This document shows, piece by piece, positions 1 through 7,712 of a DNA stretch of 28,412 nt (positions within the stretch are counted from its first letter, which is position 1; each line of letters starts with the position of its first letter). Under the pieces are notes generated by a model that was given only the letters and a program-made list of their open reading frames with translations, had not been told where the DNA came from and ran no database searches. Source of the DNA: Acidobacteriota bacterium (GTDB lineage Bacteria; Acidobacteriota; Vicinamibacteria; Vicinamibacterales; CAVVIG01); the NCBI GenBank assembly GCA_003222455.1, contig QHWF01000004.1:1-28412 (forward strand). The letters are read 5' to 3'. Made by a program: the position numbers and the translations under genes.

Positions 1-741
1 GAAGACGAACTGATTCTGGCGGACCTGGGCGTCGCGGAGCGGCGGCTGGAACGGCTCGAAAAGGATTTGAAGAAATCCCGCACCGCGGAGCTCGAACGGG
101 AGCGCGACGTCCTCCTGGCCTGCAAAGCGGCGCTCGAAGACGGCCGTCCGCTGCGCGCGCTGGAGCTCAAAGGCGACGAGCTCAAACGGCTGCGCGGCTT
201 TCAGTTCCTCTCGGCCAAACCGCTGCTGATCGTGATCAACCTCGACGAGGCCGATTTGACCGCTGGCGGAGAGACGGCGACCCGAATCGACCGCGCCGCC
301 GACGCCGCCGGCCTCACCCCGTTCCTCTCCCATGCCGCCACCGCCGCGGTGGCCGTCTGCGCGAAGATCGAGCTCGAAATTGGTCAGCTCGTTCCCGTCG
401 ACGCAGCGGCGTTCCTGGCGGATCTGGGTCTCGCCGAATCAGGCCTCGATCGCGTTATTCGGGCCAGCTACGACCTGCTCGGGTATATTTCTTTCTTTAC
501 GGTCGGCGAGGACGAATGCCGCGCCTGGTCGATCCCGCGCGGAACGGCGGCACAACTCGCCGCCAGCGAGATTCACAGCGACATCGCTCGCGGATTCATC
601 CGCGCGGAAGTCGTCAGCTACGATCACCTGATCGCGCGAGGAACCATGGCCGCGTGCCGCGAGCACGGCGAGTTCCGCCTCGAAGGCAAGGAATATATCG
701 TCCACGACGGCGATATCATCAACTTCCGGTTTGCCACGTGA
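1..741 (+). CDS. ychF: Ribosome-binding ATPase YchF (Obg/OLA1 family), 5'-truncated
   Basis: The frame is open from the first base of the window, so the gene begins outside it; about 246 C-terminal residues are present of the roughly 364 usual for YchF. The first residues (DLGVAERRLERLEKDLKK) match the coiled-coil helical region that follows the G domain. The end is a TGS domain with the diagnostic stretches ISFFTVGEDECRAWSIPRGT, IHSDIARGFIRAEV, RLEGKEYIVHDGD and a terminal NFRF. The family binds ribosomes, hydrolyses ATP in preference to GTP and acts in stress and translation control. The nucleotide-binding P-loop part lies upstream and cannot be checked. The stop is followed within 3 nt by a word-repeat hairpin, separating it from the glycan cluster. 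Identification is firm. Confidence 0.95.
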   Translation, partial: EDELILADLGVAERRLERLEKDLKKSRTAELERERDVLLACKAALEDGRPLRALELKGDELKRLRGFQFLSAKPLLIVINLDEADLTAGGETATRIDRAADAAGLTPFLSHAATAAVAVCAKIELEIGQLVPVDAAAFLADLGLAESGLDRVIRASYDLLGYISFFTVGEDECRAWSIPRGTAAQLAASEIHSDIARGFIRAEVVSYDHLIARGTMAACREHGEFRLEGKEYIVHDGDIINFRFAT

Positions 742-743
742 GG

Positions 744-830
744 TCACGAAAAACACGAAGCCACGAAGCCACGAAGGACACGAAGAAGATTTTCCTGGTT
801 TCTTCTTCGTGGGCTTCGTGTCTTCGTGGC
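744..830. repeat. CACGAAG-word hairpin repeat
   Basis: The left arm is built from repeated CACGAAG words and the right arm from their complement (CTTCGTG), separated by a short loop rich in T. The whole segment would fold into a long imperfect hairpin. It fills the gap between ychF and the first glycosyltransferase. Related copies lie at 11769-11859 and 18186-18314. Confidence 0.8.
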
Positions 831-871
831 AAAAAGAGTCGCAACAACCGAGGCATCACTCAAAGCGCCAG

Positions 872-1915
872 ATGAAGCGCAGGGTTCTCGTCTGCGAAGC
901 AAAGGTGCCATTCGTGCGCGGCGGTGCCGAGCTGCACGTCGAGGGTCTCGTGGACGAACTGCGGCGCCAGGGGTACCAGGCGGAGCCGGCCTCGATTCCC
1001 TTCAAGTGGTATCCGAAGCAGGAGCTCCTCGCCCAGGCGGCCGCCTGGCGGCTCGTGGATCTCTCCGAGGCCAACGGAGAGCGGATCGATGCGGTGATTG
1101 CGACCAAATTTCCCACCTACTTCGTCCGGCATCCGAACAAGGTGACGTGGCTGTTTCACCAGTACCGCGCCATCTACGACCTGATCGGCACGCCGTACAG
1201 CGAATTCACCCACAACGAAGCGGACGTCCGGCTCCGCGACCGGCTCATCGCCCTCGACAACGAAATGCTCGGTGAATCGGTCCGGCTGTTCACGAACGGC
1301 CGCAATACCGCGGCGCGGCTGGCGCGCTTCAACGGCATCACGGCGCAGCCGCTCCACCATCCGCCGCCACTCGCCGGACGGCTGCGCGCCGGTCCCTGCG
1401 GCGACTACGTGCTTTCCGTGGGCCGGCTCGAAGCCAACAAGCGTGTGGACTTGATCATCCGCGCGCTTGCCTATGCCGACCGCGCAACCAGACTGCTCGT
1501 GGTCGGCGAAGGCCCTCTGCGCGACGAACTGCGACAGGCCGCCGTGGCTGCAAACGTCGCGGATCGCGTGACGTTCGCGAGCGATGTGGACGCTTCGCAC
1601 CTGGTGGAGCTGTACGCGAACGCGCTGGGCGTGGTGTTTCCGCCATTTGACGAAGATTACGGCTACGTCACCCTGGAAGCGTTCCTGGCGCACAAACCGG
1701 TTGTGACCACCACCGACGCCGGCGGTCCGCTCGAGTTCGTGGAAGACGGCGTCACCGGGTTGATCGTCGAGCCGACACCGCAATCGCTCGGCGCCGCAAT
1801 CGCGCGCCTGGCCGCCGACCCGACGCGCGCGCGGGCGCTCGGCGAGGCCGGCTATGAACGTGCGCGCACCATCACGTGGGACGGCGTGGTTGCCCGCCTG
1901 ATGGCTCACGGCTGA
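872..1915 (+). CDS. Glycosyltransferase family 4 (GT-B fold)
   Basis: A 347-residue protein. The N-terminal half starts MKRRVLVCEAKVPFVRGGAELHV, with the glycine-rich GGAE loop typical of GT4 acceptor domains. The C-terminal half carries the GT1/GT4 donor domain: YVLSVGRLEANKRVDLIIRA, LLVVGEGP, the EX7E-like region FPPFDEDYGYVTLEAFLAHKPVV, and DAGGPLEFVEDGVTGLIVEP. The family transfers a sugar from an activated nucleotide donor, usually with retention, in surface-glycan or glycolipid synthesis. The open frame extends upstream to 731, but that part is translated repeat DNA, so ATG 872 is preferred; no strong Shine-Dalgarno is visible. Its stop overlaps the next start by one base, so it opens a glycan operon. 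The sugar and acceptor cannot be read from sequence. Confidence 0.88.
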   Translation: MKRRVLVCEAKVPFVRGGAELHVEGLVDELRRQGYQAEPASIPFKWYPKQELLAQAAAWRLVDLSEANGERIDAVIATKFPTYFVRHPNKVTWLFHQYRAIYDLIGTPYSEFTHNEADVRLRDRLIALDNEMLGESVRLFTNGRNTAARLARFNGITAQPLHHPPPLAGRLRAGPCGDYVLSVGRLEANKRVDLIIRALAYADRATRLLVVGEGPLRDELRQAAVAANVADRVTFASDVDASHLVELYANALGVVFPPFDEDYGYVTLEAFLAHKPVVTTTDAGGPLEFVEDGVTGLIVEPTPQSLGAAIARLAADPTRARALGEAGYERARTITWDGVVARLMAHG

Positions 1916-2883
1916 TGGCTGAGTGGACGGGACCGACCGAGCCGCCGTCGACCGCCGCGGCCACGTCGGTCGTCATCCCCGCGTTCAACGAAGCCGCAGC
2001 GATCGCCTGCGTCCTGCGCGATCTGCGGCACGTCGCCACGTGGCACGAACTGCTCGTGGTCGACGACGGATCGAGCGACGACACCGGTGCGAATGCGATG
2101 AGCGCGGGCGCACGAGTGATCCGGCATCCCTACAATCTGGGCAACGGGGCGGCGGTGAAGACCGGGATCCGCCAGGCGACTGGAACGTTCGTGCTGATTC
2201 TCGATGGCGACGGTCAACACCGCGCAGCCGATGCCGTGCGCCTCGTCGCACGTCTCGACACCTACGACCTCGTCGTCGGCGCGCGCTCACCAGGAACGCA
2301 GGCAACCGCCGCGCGGCGCCTGGGCAACTCCACGCTCAACTGGATTGCCAGCTATCTCACCGAGCAGCGCATCCCGGACTTGACGTCCGGGTTCCGGGCG
2401 GCACGCCGCGATCGATTCGCCGAGTTCCTCCACCTGCTGCCGAACGGGTTCTCGACGCCCACCACCACGACGCTCGCCTTCATGAAAGCCGGGTTCAGCG
2501 TGCACTTCGAGCCGATTGAAGCGGCACGCCGAACGGGCGGGGTCCCCAACGCGGCAGCCGCGGTGGGGAGCCCGAGCGGGGTCCCCAACGCGGCAGCCGC
2601 GGTGGGGAGCCCGAGCGCGTCGAAAATCAGGCTGGGACCGGACGGCCTGCGGTTCTTTCTCATTCTGCTGAAGGTCATCACCATCTTCAGCCCGCTGCGC
2701 ATCTTCCTGCCGATCAGCGCAGCCGCCTTTTGTGTCGGCGCGGCGTACGCCGTGTGGACCATCTTCACGCAAGCGCACGTCACCAACTCGTCGGTGCTGC
2801 TGATCGTGCTCAGCGTCGTGATCTTTCTGGTGGGGCTGGTCTCCGAGCAGATCTCGTCGCTCAGGTTCGAAGGCCGGCGGTGA
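1915..2883 (+). CDS. Membrane-anchored GT2 glycosyltransferase (DPM1/GtrB-like)
   Basis: A 322-residue GT-A glycosyltransferase. Visible motifs are TSVVIPAFNEAAAI, the nucleotide-binding LLVVDDGSSDDT, and the metal-binding ILDGDGQH. After the catalytic domain come two hydrophobic segments near the C-terminus (IFLPISAAAFCVGAAYAVWT and SVLLIVLSVVIFLVGLV), a plan shared with polyprenyl-phosphate glycosyltransferases of the GtrB/DPMS type. ATG 1915 is chosen because it overlaps the preceding stop (TGATG) and leads straight into the conserved strand; an ATG at 1876 in the same frame would lie inside the upstream gene. Between the catalytic domain and the membrane segments sit two identical 13-residue units, GVPNAAAAVGSPS, from a 39-bp DNA duplication. 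The probable role is transfer of a sugar to a lipid-phosphate carrier at the inner membrane. Confidence 0.87.
   Translation: MAEWTGPTEPPSTAAATSVVIPAFNEAAAIACVLRDLRHVATWHELLVVDDGSSDDTGANAMSAGARVIRHPYNLGNGAAVKTGIRQATGTFVLILDGDGQHRAADAVRLVARLDTYDLVVGARSPGTQATAARRLGNSTLNWIASYLTEQRIPDLTSGFRAARRDRFAEFLHLLPNGFSTPTTTTLAFMKAGFSVHFEPIEAARRTGGVPNAAAAVGSPSGVPNAAAAVGSPSASKIRLGPDGLRFFLILLKVITIFSPLRIFLPISAAAFCVGAAYAVWTIFTQAHVTNSSVLLIVLSVVIFLVGLVSEQISSLRFEGRR
2537..2614. repeat. Two tandem 39-bp units inside a GT2 coding region
   Basis: Two identical 39-bp copies lie head to tail (2537-2575 and 2576-2614). Each contains a near-palindrome with arms GGGGTCCCCA and TGGGGAGCCC around a GC-rich centre. The length is a multiple of three, so the frame is kept and the protein gains GVPNAAAAVGSPS twice. 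Confidence 0.9.
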
Positions 2884-3593
2884 CCGATCGGGCCACGCTC
2901 GTCATCGTGCCGACGTTCAACGAGCGGGAGAACCTGCCGGTCCTCGTGAACGCGCTCATGCAGCACCAGAACGTGGCGGTGATGGTCGTGGACGATGCCT
3001 CACCGGACGGGACCGGCGACGTCGCCGACGCGCTGGCGCGGGGTTATCCCGGCCGCATCCAGGTGGTGCACCGGACGGATCGGCCGGGTCTCGGCCGATC
3101 GTACATCGACGGCATCCGGCGCGCGATTGCGGAGCCGGTGGAGGTGATTGGCCAGATGGACGCGGACTTGTCGCACGACCCCGCGCAGCTCCCCCGGCTG
3201 ATTGCGGCGACCGCGGATGCCGACGTCGTGATTGGATCGCGATACATCCCGGGCGGCGCAATCGCGAACTGGCCGAGGCGGCGCAGGATGCTGAGCCGGT
3301 TTGCGAACACCTACATCCGTGTGGTGACGCGCCTCGACGCGCGCGACTGCACCAGCGGCTACCGATGCTGGCGCCGCGAGGCGCTCGCGTCGCTGCCGCT
3401 CGATCGGTTCCGATCCGACGGCTATTCGTTCCTGGTCGAGATGCTGTACGTCGCCGCCGGCCTCGGCTGGCGTACCGCTGAAGTGCCGATTACCTTCGTC
3501 GAACGGCGCGTTGGACAATCGAAACTCTCGGCCGCCGTGCTCGTGGAATCGATGCTCACGCCGTGGCGACTCGTCGCGATGCGGAGACGGTGA
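2880..3593 (+). CDS. Polyprenol monophosphomannose synthase-like GT2
   Basis: A 237-residue soluble GT-A enzyme without a membrane tail. It shows the classical dolichyl-phosphate mannose synthase signature: LVIVPTFNERENLPVL, VMVVDDASPDGTGDVAD, GLGRSYIDGIRRA, the metal site QMDADLSHDP, VVIGSRYIPGG, and the late RRVGQSKLS motif. Family members move mannose (or another hexose) from a nucleotide donor to a polyprenyl phosphate, producing the lipid-linked donor used by membrane glycosyltransferases. The start is GTG 2880, which overlaps the previous stop as GTGA; the frame runs further upstream but only through the neighbour's coding sequence. Translational coupling with the preceding gene is likely. 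The sugar specificity is not determined. Confidence 0.9.
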   Translation: MTDRATLVIVPTFNERENLPVLVNALMQHQNVAVMVVDDASPDGTGDVADALARGYPGRIQVVHRTDRPGLGRSYIDGIRRAIAEPVEVIGQMDADLSHDPAQLPRLIAATADADVVIGSRYIPGGAIANWPRRRRMLSRFANTYIRVVTRLDARDCTSGYRCWRREALASLPLDRFRSDGYSFLVEMLYVAAGLGWRTAEVPITFVERRVGQSKLSAAVLVESMLTPWRLVAMRRR

Positions 3594-3599
3594 CGCCGG

Positions 3600-3619
3600 C
3601 CAGGAGCGTGTCCGACGAA
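3600..3619 (+). repeat. Half-copy of the AGGAG-CGTGTC hairpin motif
   Basis: CCAGGAGCGTGTCCGACGAA matches the 5' arm and loop of the complete element at 9050-9190 (AGGAGCGTGTCTGAGTAA). The complementary 3' arm is absent. It starts 7 nt after the GT2 stop and just precedes a word-repeat hairpin. Confidence 0.5.
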
Positions 3620-3633
3620 CCGAGCCCACCGTG

Positions 3634-3755
3634 GAACGCAAAGGCCGCGAAGGACGCTAAGAAATACTGTACTTCTTTGCGTCCTGCGCGCTCGCCAAGC
3701 CGTAGCTCGCCTGAATCGCGTCGAGCGAAGGTTGGGCCTCTGCGTTCGATCGTGA
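3634..3755. repeat. CGCAAAGG-word hairpin repeat
   Basis: The left arm (GAACGCAAAGG then GCGAAGGACGC) is matched by CTTCTTTGCGTCC just downstream and by an outer right end GGCCTCTGCGTTCGATCGTGA. The outer end is the reverse complement of the left end of the related repeat at 9198, so both belong to one family. It occupies most of the 209-bp gap before the next glycosyltransferase. Confidence 0.7.
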
Positions 3756-3802
3756 GGTCGCCCGTTGCGCGTATTCCGTGCTATCGTTTGGAGGCTTTTC
3801 AC

Positions 3803-4572
3803 ATGTCTGCCCGGCCTGCCAGCAAACCCGCGGGTCTGAGTGTCTTCTTCCCGGCGTACAACGACAGCGGCACCATCGCCAGCATGGTGATCCGCGCCGT
3901 CCGAGCCGCGGCGGAACTGACGCCCGACTTCGAGATCATCGTCGTGGACGATGGGAGCGCCGACAGCACCGCCGACATCGCCGATGAACTGGCACCAACC
4001 GCGATTACGGCGCGGCGCTGCAGACCGGATTCCGGTCGGCGACGAAGGAACTGATCTTTTACACAGACGGCGACGCCCAGTACGATCCGTCGGAGCTGTC
4101 CGCCCTGTGGGCGAGCATGACCGCCGATGTGGATCTCGTGAACGGCTACAAGATCAGCCGCGCCGATCCGATGCACCGCATCCTCATCGGCCGCCTGTAC
4201 CACTACATCGTCAGCATCCTGTTCGGATTGAAGCTGCGGGACGTCGATTGCGACTTCCGGTTGATGCGCCGCACGATCTTCGAACGCATCAACCTGGAAA
4301 AGACGAGCGGGATCATCTGCGTGGAGATGATGAAGAAGATCCAGGACGCCGGGTTCCGGATCGCCGAGGTGCCGGTCCATCACTATCACCGCGCGTTCGG
4401 CCGGTCGCAATTCTTCAATGTCCGGCGTCTCTTCCGGACCGGACGCGATCTGCTGCTGCTGTGGTACGCGCTCGTCGTCTGCGGCGAACACCGCCGCGGC
4501 GACGTGACGCCGCTCGCCCACCAGGAAGCCGACCCGGCGAATCGCGTGTACCCGAGTCGTCACCAGCCGTGA
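3803..4572 (+). pseudogene. GT2 glycosyltransferase broken by an internal deletion/frameshift
   Basis: ATG 3803 follows a good ribosome-binding site (GGAGG at 3790-3794). It opens a GT-A domain: GLSVFFPAYNDSGTIASMVI and FEIIVVDDGSADSTADIADELA. Near 3995 the homologous frame jumps: after DELA the family sequence resumes in the other frame at 3997 with NRDYGAALQTGFRSATKELI, the metal site FYTDGDAQYDPSEL, and a long conserved tail (HRILIGRLYHYIVSILFGLK, DVDCDFRLMRR, HRAFGRSQFF) to the stop at 4572. The linker of about a dozen residues usually found between these blocks is missing, so roughly 40 nt (3n+1) appear deleted. Either the gene is inactive or the assembled sequence has an error. The intact enzyme would be a GT2 polyprenyl-phosphate-type transferase. 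Its end overlaps the next start as GTGA. Confidence 0.82.
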
Positions 4573-5594
4573 CGACGGATTACCGGGATTTCTATCGCGG
4601 CCGGGCGGTCATGATTACCGGCGGCCTCGGGTTCATCGGCAGCAACCTGGCCCGGATGCTGGTGGGCATCGGCGCCGACGTCCTGCTGGTGGATTCGCTC
4701 ATCCCCGATTACGGCGGCAACCTGTTCAACATCGACGGCATTGCCAATCGCGTCCGCGTGAACGTCGCCGACATCCGCCAGCAGTCGACGATGAATTACC
4801 TGGTCCGCGATCGCGACGTGATCTTCAATCTTGCCGGGCAGGTCAGTCATATCGACAGTCTTCGCGATCCGTACACCGATCTGGAAATCAACTGCCGGAG
4901 CCAGCTCACCGTGCTCGAAGCGTGCCGCAACCACAATCCGCAGGTGAAGGTGGTGTTTGCCGGCACGCGACAGGTGTACGGCCGGCCCGATTCGCTGCCG
5001 GTCACCGAGCAGCACCTGGTACGGCCGACCGACATCAACGGCATCAACAAGGCCGCAGGCGAGTACTATCATCTCGTCTACAACAACGTGTTCGGCATCC
5101 GCGCCTGCTCGCTGCGGCTGACGAACGTCTACGGCCCGCGGCAGCTGATCAAGCACAATCGTCAGGGATTCGTCGCCTGGTTCATCCGTCTCGCCATCGA
5201 GGACAAGACCATCGAGATTTACGGCGACGGCACGCAGGTGCGCGACTTCGTGTACGTGGACGACGCGGCAGACGCGTTCCTGCGCGCGGGCGCCAGCAAC
5301 GCCTGCAACGGCGAGGTGTTCAACGTCGGCGGCGATCGGCCGATCAGCCATCGCGATTTCACGACGCTGCTGGTCAACATCGCCGAATCGGGCCGCGTGA
5401 GATACGTCGAGTGGCCGCCCGAGAAAAAGGCCATCGATATCGGCAGTTTCTACGCCGATTCGTCGAAGTTCATGCAAGCCACCGGCTGGCGGCAGACGAT
5501 GACGCTGGAAGAAGGACTGCGCCGCACGCTCACGTTCTATCGTCATCACTTCGACAAGTACGTCGACGGCAGCGCCCTGATGGAGCCGGCATGA
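4569..5594 (+). CDS. NAD-dependent epimerase/dehydratase (extended SDR), Asn at the catalytic Tyr site
   Basis: A 341-residue extended SDR protein. The Rossmann motif ITGGLGFIGSN lies at residues 16-26, and the nucleotide-sugar side shows NLAGQVSHIDSL, FAGTRQVYGRP, LRLTNVYGPRQ and IYGDGTQVRDFVYVDDAADA. The canonical YxxxK catalytic pair reads NGINK (residues 157-161), so the tyrosine is asparagine while the lysine is kept. The start is GTG 4569, overlapping the preceding stop; the open frame continues upstream only through the neighbouring gene. Relatives are UDP-sugar 4-epimerases and 4,6-dehydratases that supply sugars for surface glycans. With the aminotransferase directly downstream (ATGA overlap), a role in making a keto- or amino-sugar nucleotide is plausible. 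The exact reaction is unknown. Confidence 0.88.
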   Translation: MTTDYRDFYRGRAVMITGGLGFIGSNLARMLVGIGADVLLVDSLIPDYGGNLFNIDGIANRVRVNVADIRQQSTMNYLVRDRDVIFNLAGQVSHIDSLRDPYTDLEINCRSQLTVLEACRNHNPQVKVVFAGTRQVYGRPDSLPVTEQHLVRPTDINGINKAAGEYYHLVYNNVFGIRACSLRLTNVYGPRQLIKHNRQGFVAWFIRLAIEDKTIEIYGDGTQVRDFVYVDDAADAFLRAGASNACNGEVFNVGGDRPISHRDFTTLLVNIAESGRVRYVEWPPEKKAIDIGSFYADSSKFMQATGWRQTMTLEEGLRRTLTFYRHHFDKYVDGSALMEPA

Positions 5595-6712
5595 CGCCGC
5601 GTCGCATTCCGTTCCTGTCGCTCGTGCCAGTCGAGGACCGGGACGCGGTGAACGCGGCCATCGATCGCGTCGTGTCGCGCGGCTGGTTCGTGCTCGGTCC
5701 CGAAGTCGAAGCGTTCGAGAGCGAGCTCGCCGCAGCGATGGGCGCGGCCCACGGCGTGGGGGTTGGCAGCGGCACCGACGCGTTGTCGCTCATTTTGCGG
5801 GCGCTCGACATCGGTCCGGGAGACGAGGTGATCACCACGGCGCTGTCGGCCGCCTATACGGCGCTGGCCATCGTGATGGCCGGCGCGCGCCCGGTCTTCG
5901 CCGACGTCGATCCGGCCCGCCTGACCATCGATCCGGCGTCTGTCGAACACGCCGTCGGGCCGCGGACGCGCGCCATCCTGCCGGTCCACCTGTACGGACA
6001 GGCCGCCGACATGGCGGCCATCCAACCGATAGCCGATCGCCATCATCTGGCCGTCATCGAGGACTGCTGCCAGGCGCACCTGGCGACCGCAGACGGCCGG
6101 CCCGTCGGTACCATCGGCGTGGCGGGGGCATTCAGCTTCTATCCGACGAAGAACCTTGGTGCATTGGGCGATGGTGGCGCCGTGGTGACCAACGATCCTG
6201 CGCTGGCCGATCGGATCAAACGATTGCGGAACGGAGGCCAGACCGATCGCTATCGCCATGTCGAGGCCGGGGTGAATTCACGGCTCGATGAGATCCAGGC
6301 GGCGATTCTTCGCTCGCGTCTGCCGCGCCTGCCGGCGTGGACCGACAGGCGGCGACGTCTGGCCGCCGCATACCGGGCGCGACTCGCCGACGCGCCGGTC
6401 CACGCGATCCCTGAACGCGATTCGGGCCACGTGTACCACTTGTTCGTCGTCCGCAGCGATGCGCGATCCGACTTGCAGGCGCATCTGGCCGCCAGCGGCA
6501 TCGAAACGCTGATCCATTATCCGGTTCCCGTTCCGCAGCAGCCGGCCTTCCGGACGGCGTCTCCCGCCGACTGTCCCGCCGCCGCGCGCGCCTGCTCTGA
6601 AGTGATCTCGCTGCCGCTGCATCCGGCCATGAGCACCGACGACGTGAACGACGTGGCGGCCGCGCTCCTCGCGTTCCGACCGGCGACAGGACGGACCGCG
6701 TGCGTGCGTTGA
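5591..6712 (+). CDS. DegT/DnrJ/EryC1 family sugar aminotransferase (PLP)
   Basis: A 373-residue fold-type I PLP enzyme of the sugar-aminotransferase family. It begins RRIPFLSLVPVEDRDAVNAA and has GVGSGTDALSLILRAL for phosphate binding. AILPVHLYGQAADM and VIEDCCQAH follow, the aspartate of the latter contacting the PLP ring. The Schiff-base lysine is in FSFYPTKNLGALGDGGAVVT (Lys187), followed by RHVEAGVNSRLDEIQAAIL. The family transfers an amino group, usually from glutamate, to a keto-sugar nucleotide. The motif arrangement resembles dTDP-3-amino-sugar (FdtB/QdtB-type) enzymes, though position specificity is not certain. ATG 5591 overlaps the previous stop (ATGA), and the gene overlaps the next SDR gene by 13 nt. 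It is a central part of the amino-sugar pathway implied by the cluster. Confidence 0.93.
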   Translation: MTPRRIPFLSLVPVEDRDAVNAAIDRVVSRGWFVLGPEVEAFESELAAAMGAAHGVGVGSGTDALSLILRALDIGPGDEVITTALSAAYTALAIVMAGARPVFADVDPARLTIDPASVEHAVGPRTRAILPVHLYGQAADMAAIQPIADRHHLAVIEDCCQAHLATADGRPVGTIGVAGAFSFYPTKNLGALGDGGAVVTNDPALADRIKRLRNGGQTDRYRHVEAGVNSRLDEIQAAILRSRLPRLPAWTDRRRRLAAAYRARLADAPVHAIPERDSGHVYHLFVVRSDARSDLQAHLAASGIETLIHYPVPVPQQPAFRTASPADCPAAARACSEVISLPLHPAMSTDDVNDVAAALLAFRPATGRTACVR

Positions 6713-7662
6713 TAACCGGCGGCGCCGGGTTCATCGGGTCGCATCTGTCGGAAGCGCTGCTCGATCAGGGCAGCCAGGTGCTGATCCTGGATGATCTCTC
6801 GACCGGATCGATCGACAACGTCGCCCATCTCAAAGGCCGGCCGGGGTTCGAATACTTCATCGACTCGGTCAACAACGAACCGTTGCTGGCCGAGCTCATC
6901 GACCGGAGCGACGTGGTGTTCCACCTTGCAGCCGCCGTCGGGGTGAAGCTGATTGTCGAGCAGCCGGTACATACGATCGAAACGAACGTACATGGCACCG
7001 AGGTTGTGCTGAAGCACGCCAACAAGAAAAAAAAGCTCGTGGTGATTGCTTCGACCTCCGAGGTCTACGGCAAGAGCAATGACGTGCCGTTCCGCGAAGA
7101 CGCCGATCTCGTGCTCGGACCGACTCCGAAGCATCGGTGGGCATACGCGTGCAGCAAGGCGATCGACGAGTTCCTGGCGCTGGCCTACTGGAAAGAGCGG
7201 AAGCTGCCGGTCATCGTCGTTCGCTTTTTCAACACTGTCGGACCGCGTCAGACCGGTCGATACGGGATGGTGATCCCGAACTTCGTGCGGCAGGCCCTCG
7301 CCGGCGAGCCGATCACCGTGTTCGGCGACGGCACACAATCGCGCGCTTTTACGCATGTCGGCGACGTGGTCGACGCGTTGTTGAAGCTGGTGGCCGAGCC
7401 ACGTGCCATCGGCCAAGTCATTAATATCGGCACGACACAGGAAATTACCATGGCCGCGCTCGCCGATCGGATCCGCGAGCTGAGTAGCTCGAAATCGGTC
7501 ATCAAGTTCGTGCCGTACGACGAAGCGTACGAATCCGGCTTCGAGGACATGCCCCGGCGCGTTCCTGACCTCGAGCGTATCAATGCCCTCATCGGGTATG
7601 ACCCGAAACAGACACTCGACGATATCCTGATACAGGTCATCGATTACTTCCGCAAGAAGTGA
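6700..7662 (+). CDS. NAD-dependent epimerase/dehydratase (UDP-sugar epimerase or decarboxylase type)
   Basis: A 320-residue extended SDR. The NAD site MRALITGGAGFIGSHLSEAL is at the N-terminus, with Asp31-Asp32 following the second strand. VFHLAAAVGVKL, STSEVYGKS and the intact catalytic motif YACSK (Tyr149, Lys153) are present. RFFNTVGPRQTGRYGMVIP and VFGDGTQSRAFTHVGDVVDA complete the family pattern. The family interconverts or decarboxylates nucleotide sugars such as UDP-glucose or UDP-glucuronate. The GTG start at 6700 overlaps the aminotransferase by 13 nt, so it is coupled to it. It is the last gene of the glycan operon; a promoter-like sequence follows before the next gene. Epimerase versus decarboxylase cannot be settled from sequence alone. 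Confidence 0.92.
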   Translation: MRALITGGAGFIGSHLSEALLDQGSQVLILDDLSTGSIDNVAHLKGRPGFEYFIDSVNNEPLLAELIDRSDVVFHLAAAVGVKLIVEQPVHTIETNVHGTEVVLKHANKKKKLVVIASTSEVYGKSNDVPFREDADLVLGPTPKHRWAYACSKAIDEFLALAYWKERKLPVIVVRFFNTVGPRQTGRYGMVIPNFVRQALAGEPITVFGDGTQSRAFTHVGDVVDALLKLVAEPRAIGQVINIGTTQEITMAALADRIRELSSSKSVIKFVPYDEAYESGFEDMPRRVPDLERINALIGYDPKQTLDDILIQVIDYFRKK

Positions 7663-7672
7663 CCGGTCCGGC

Positions 7673-7701
7673 TTGGAATGCCCGCAGGCCACGCGTATAC
7701 T
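7673..7701 (+). promoter_or_regulatory. Putative sigma70-type promoter
   Basis: TTGGAA (7673-7678) and TATACT (7696-7701) are separated by 17 bp and lie 11 nt before ATG 7713. Both boxes are near consensus in otherwise GC-rich DNA. This would start a new transcript for the exported protein and the YqeY-like gene. Confidence 0.5.
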
Positions 7702-7712
7702 AATTACGTCCT

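Noticed and set aside
3951..4568. Long in-frame upstream extension of the 4569 SDR gene
   Set aside because: The extension is an alternative-frame reading of the broken GT2 gene; the Rossmann fold begins properly just after GTG 4569, which overlaps the previous stop.
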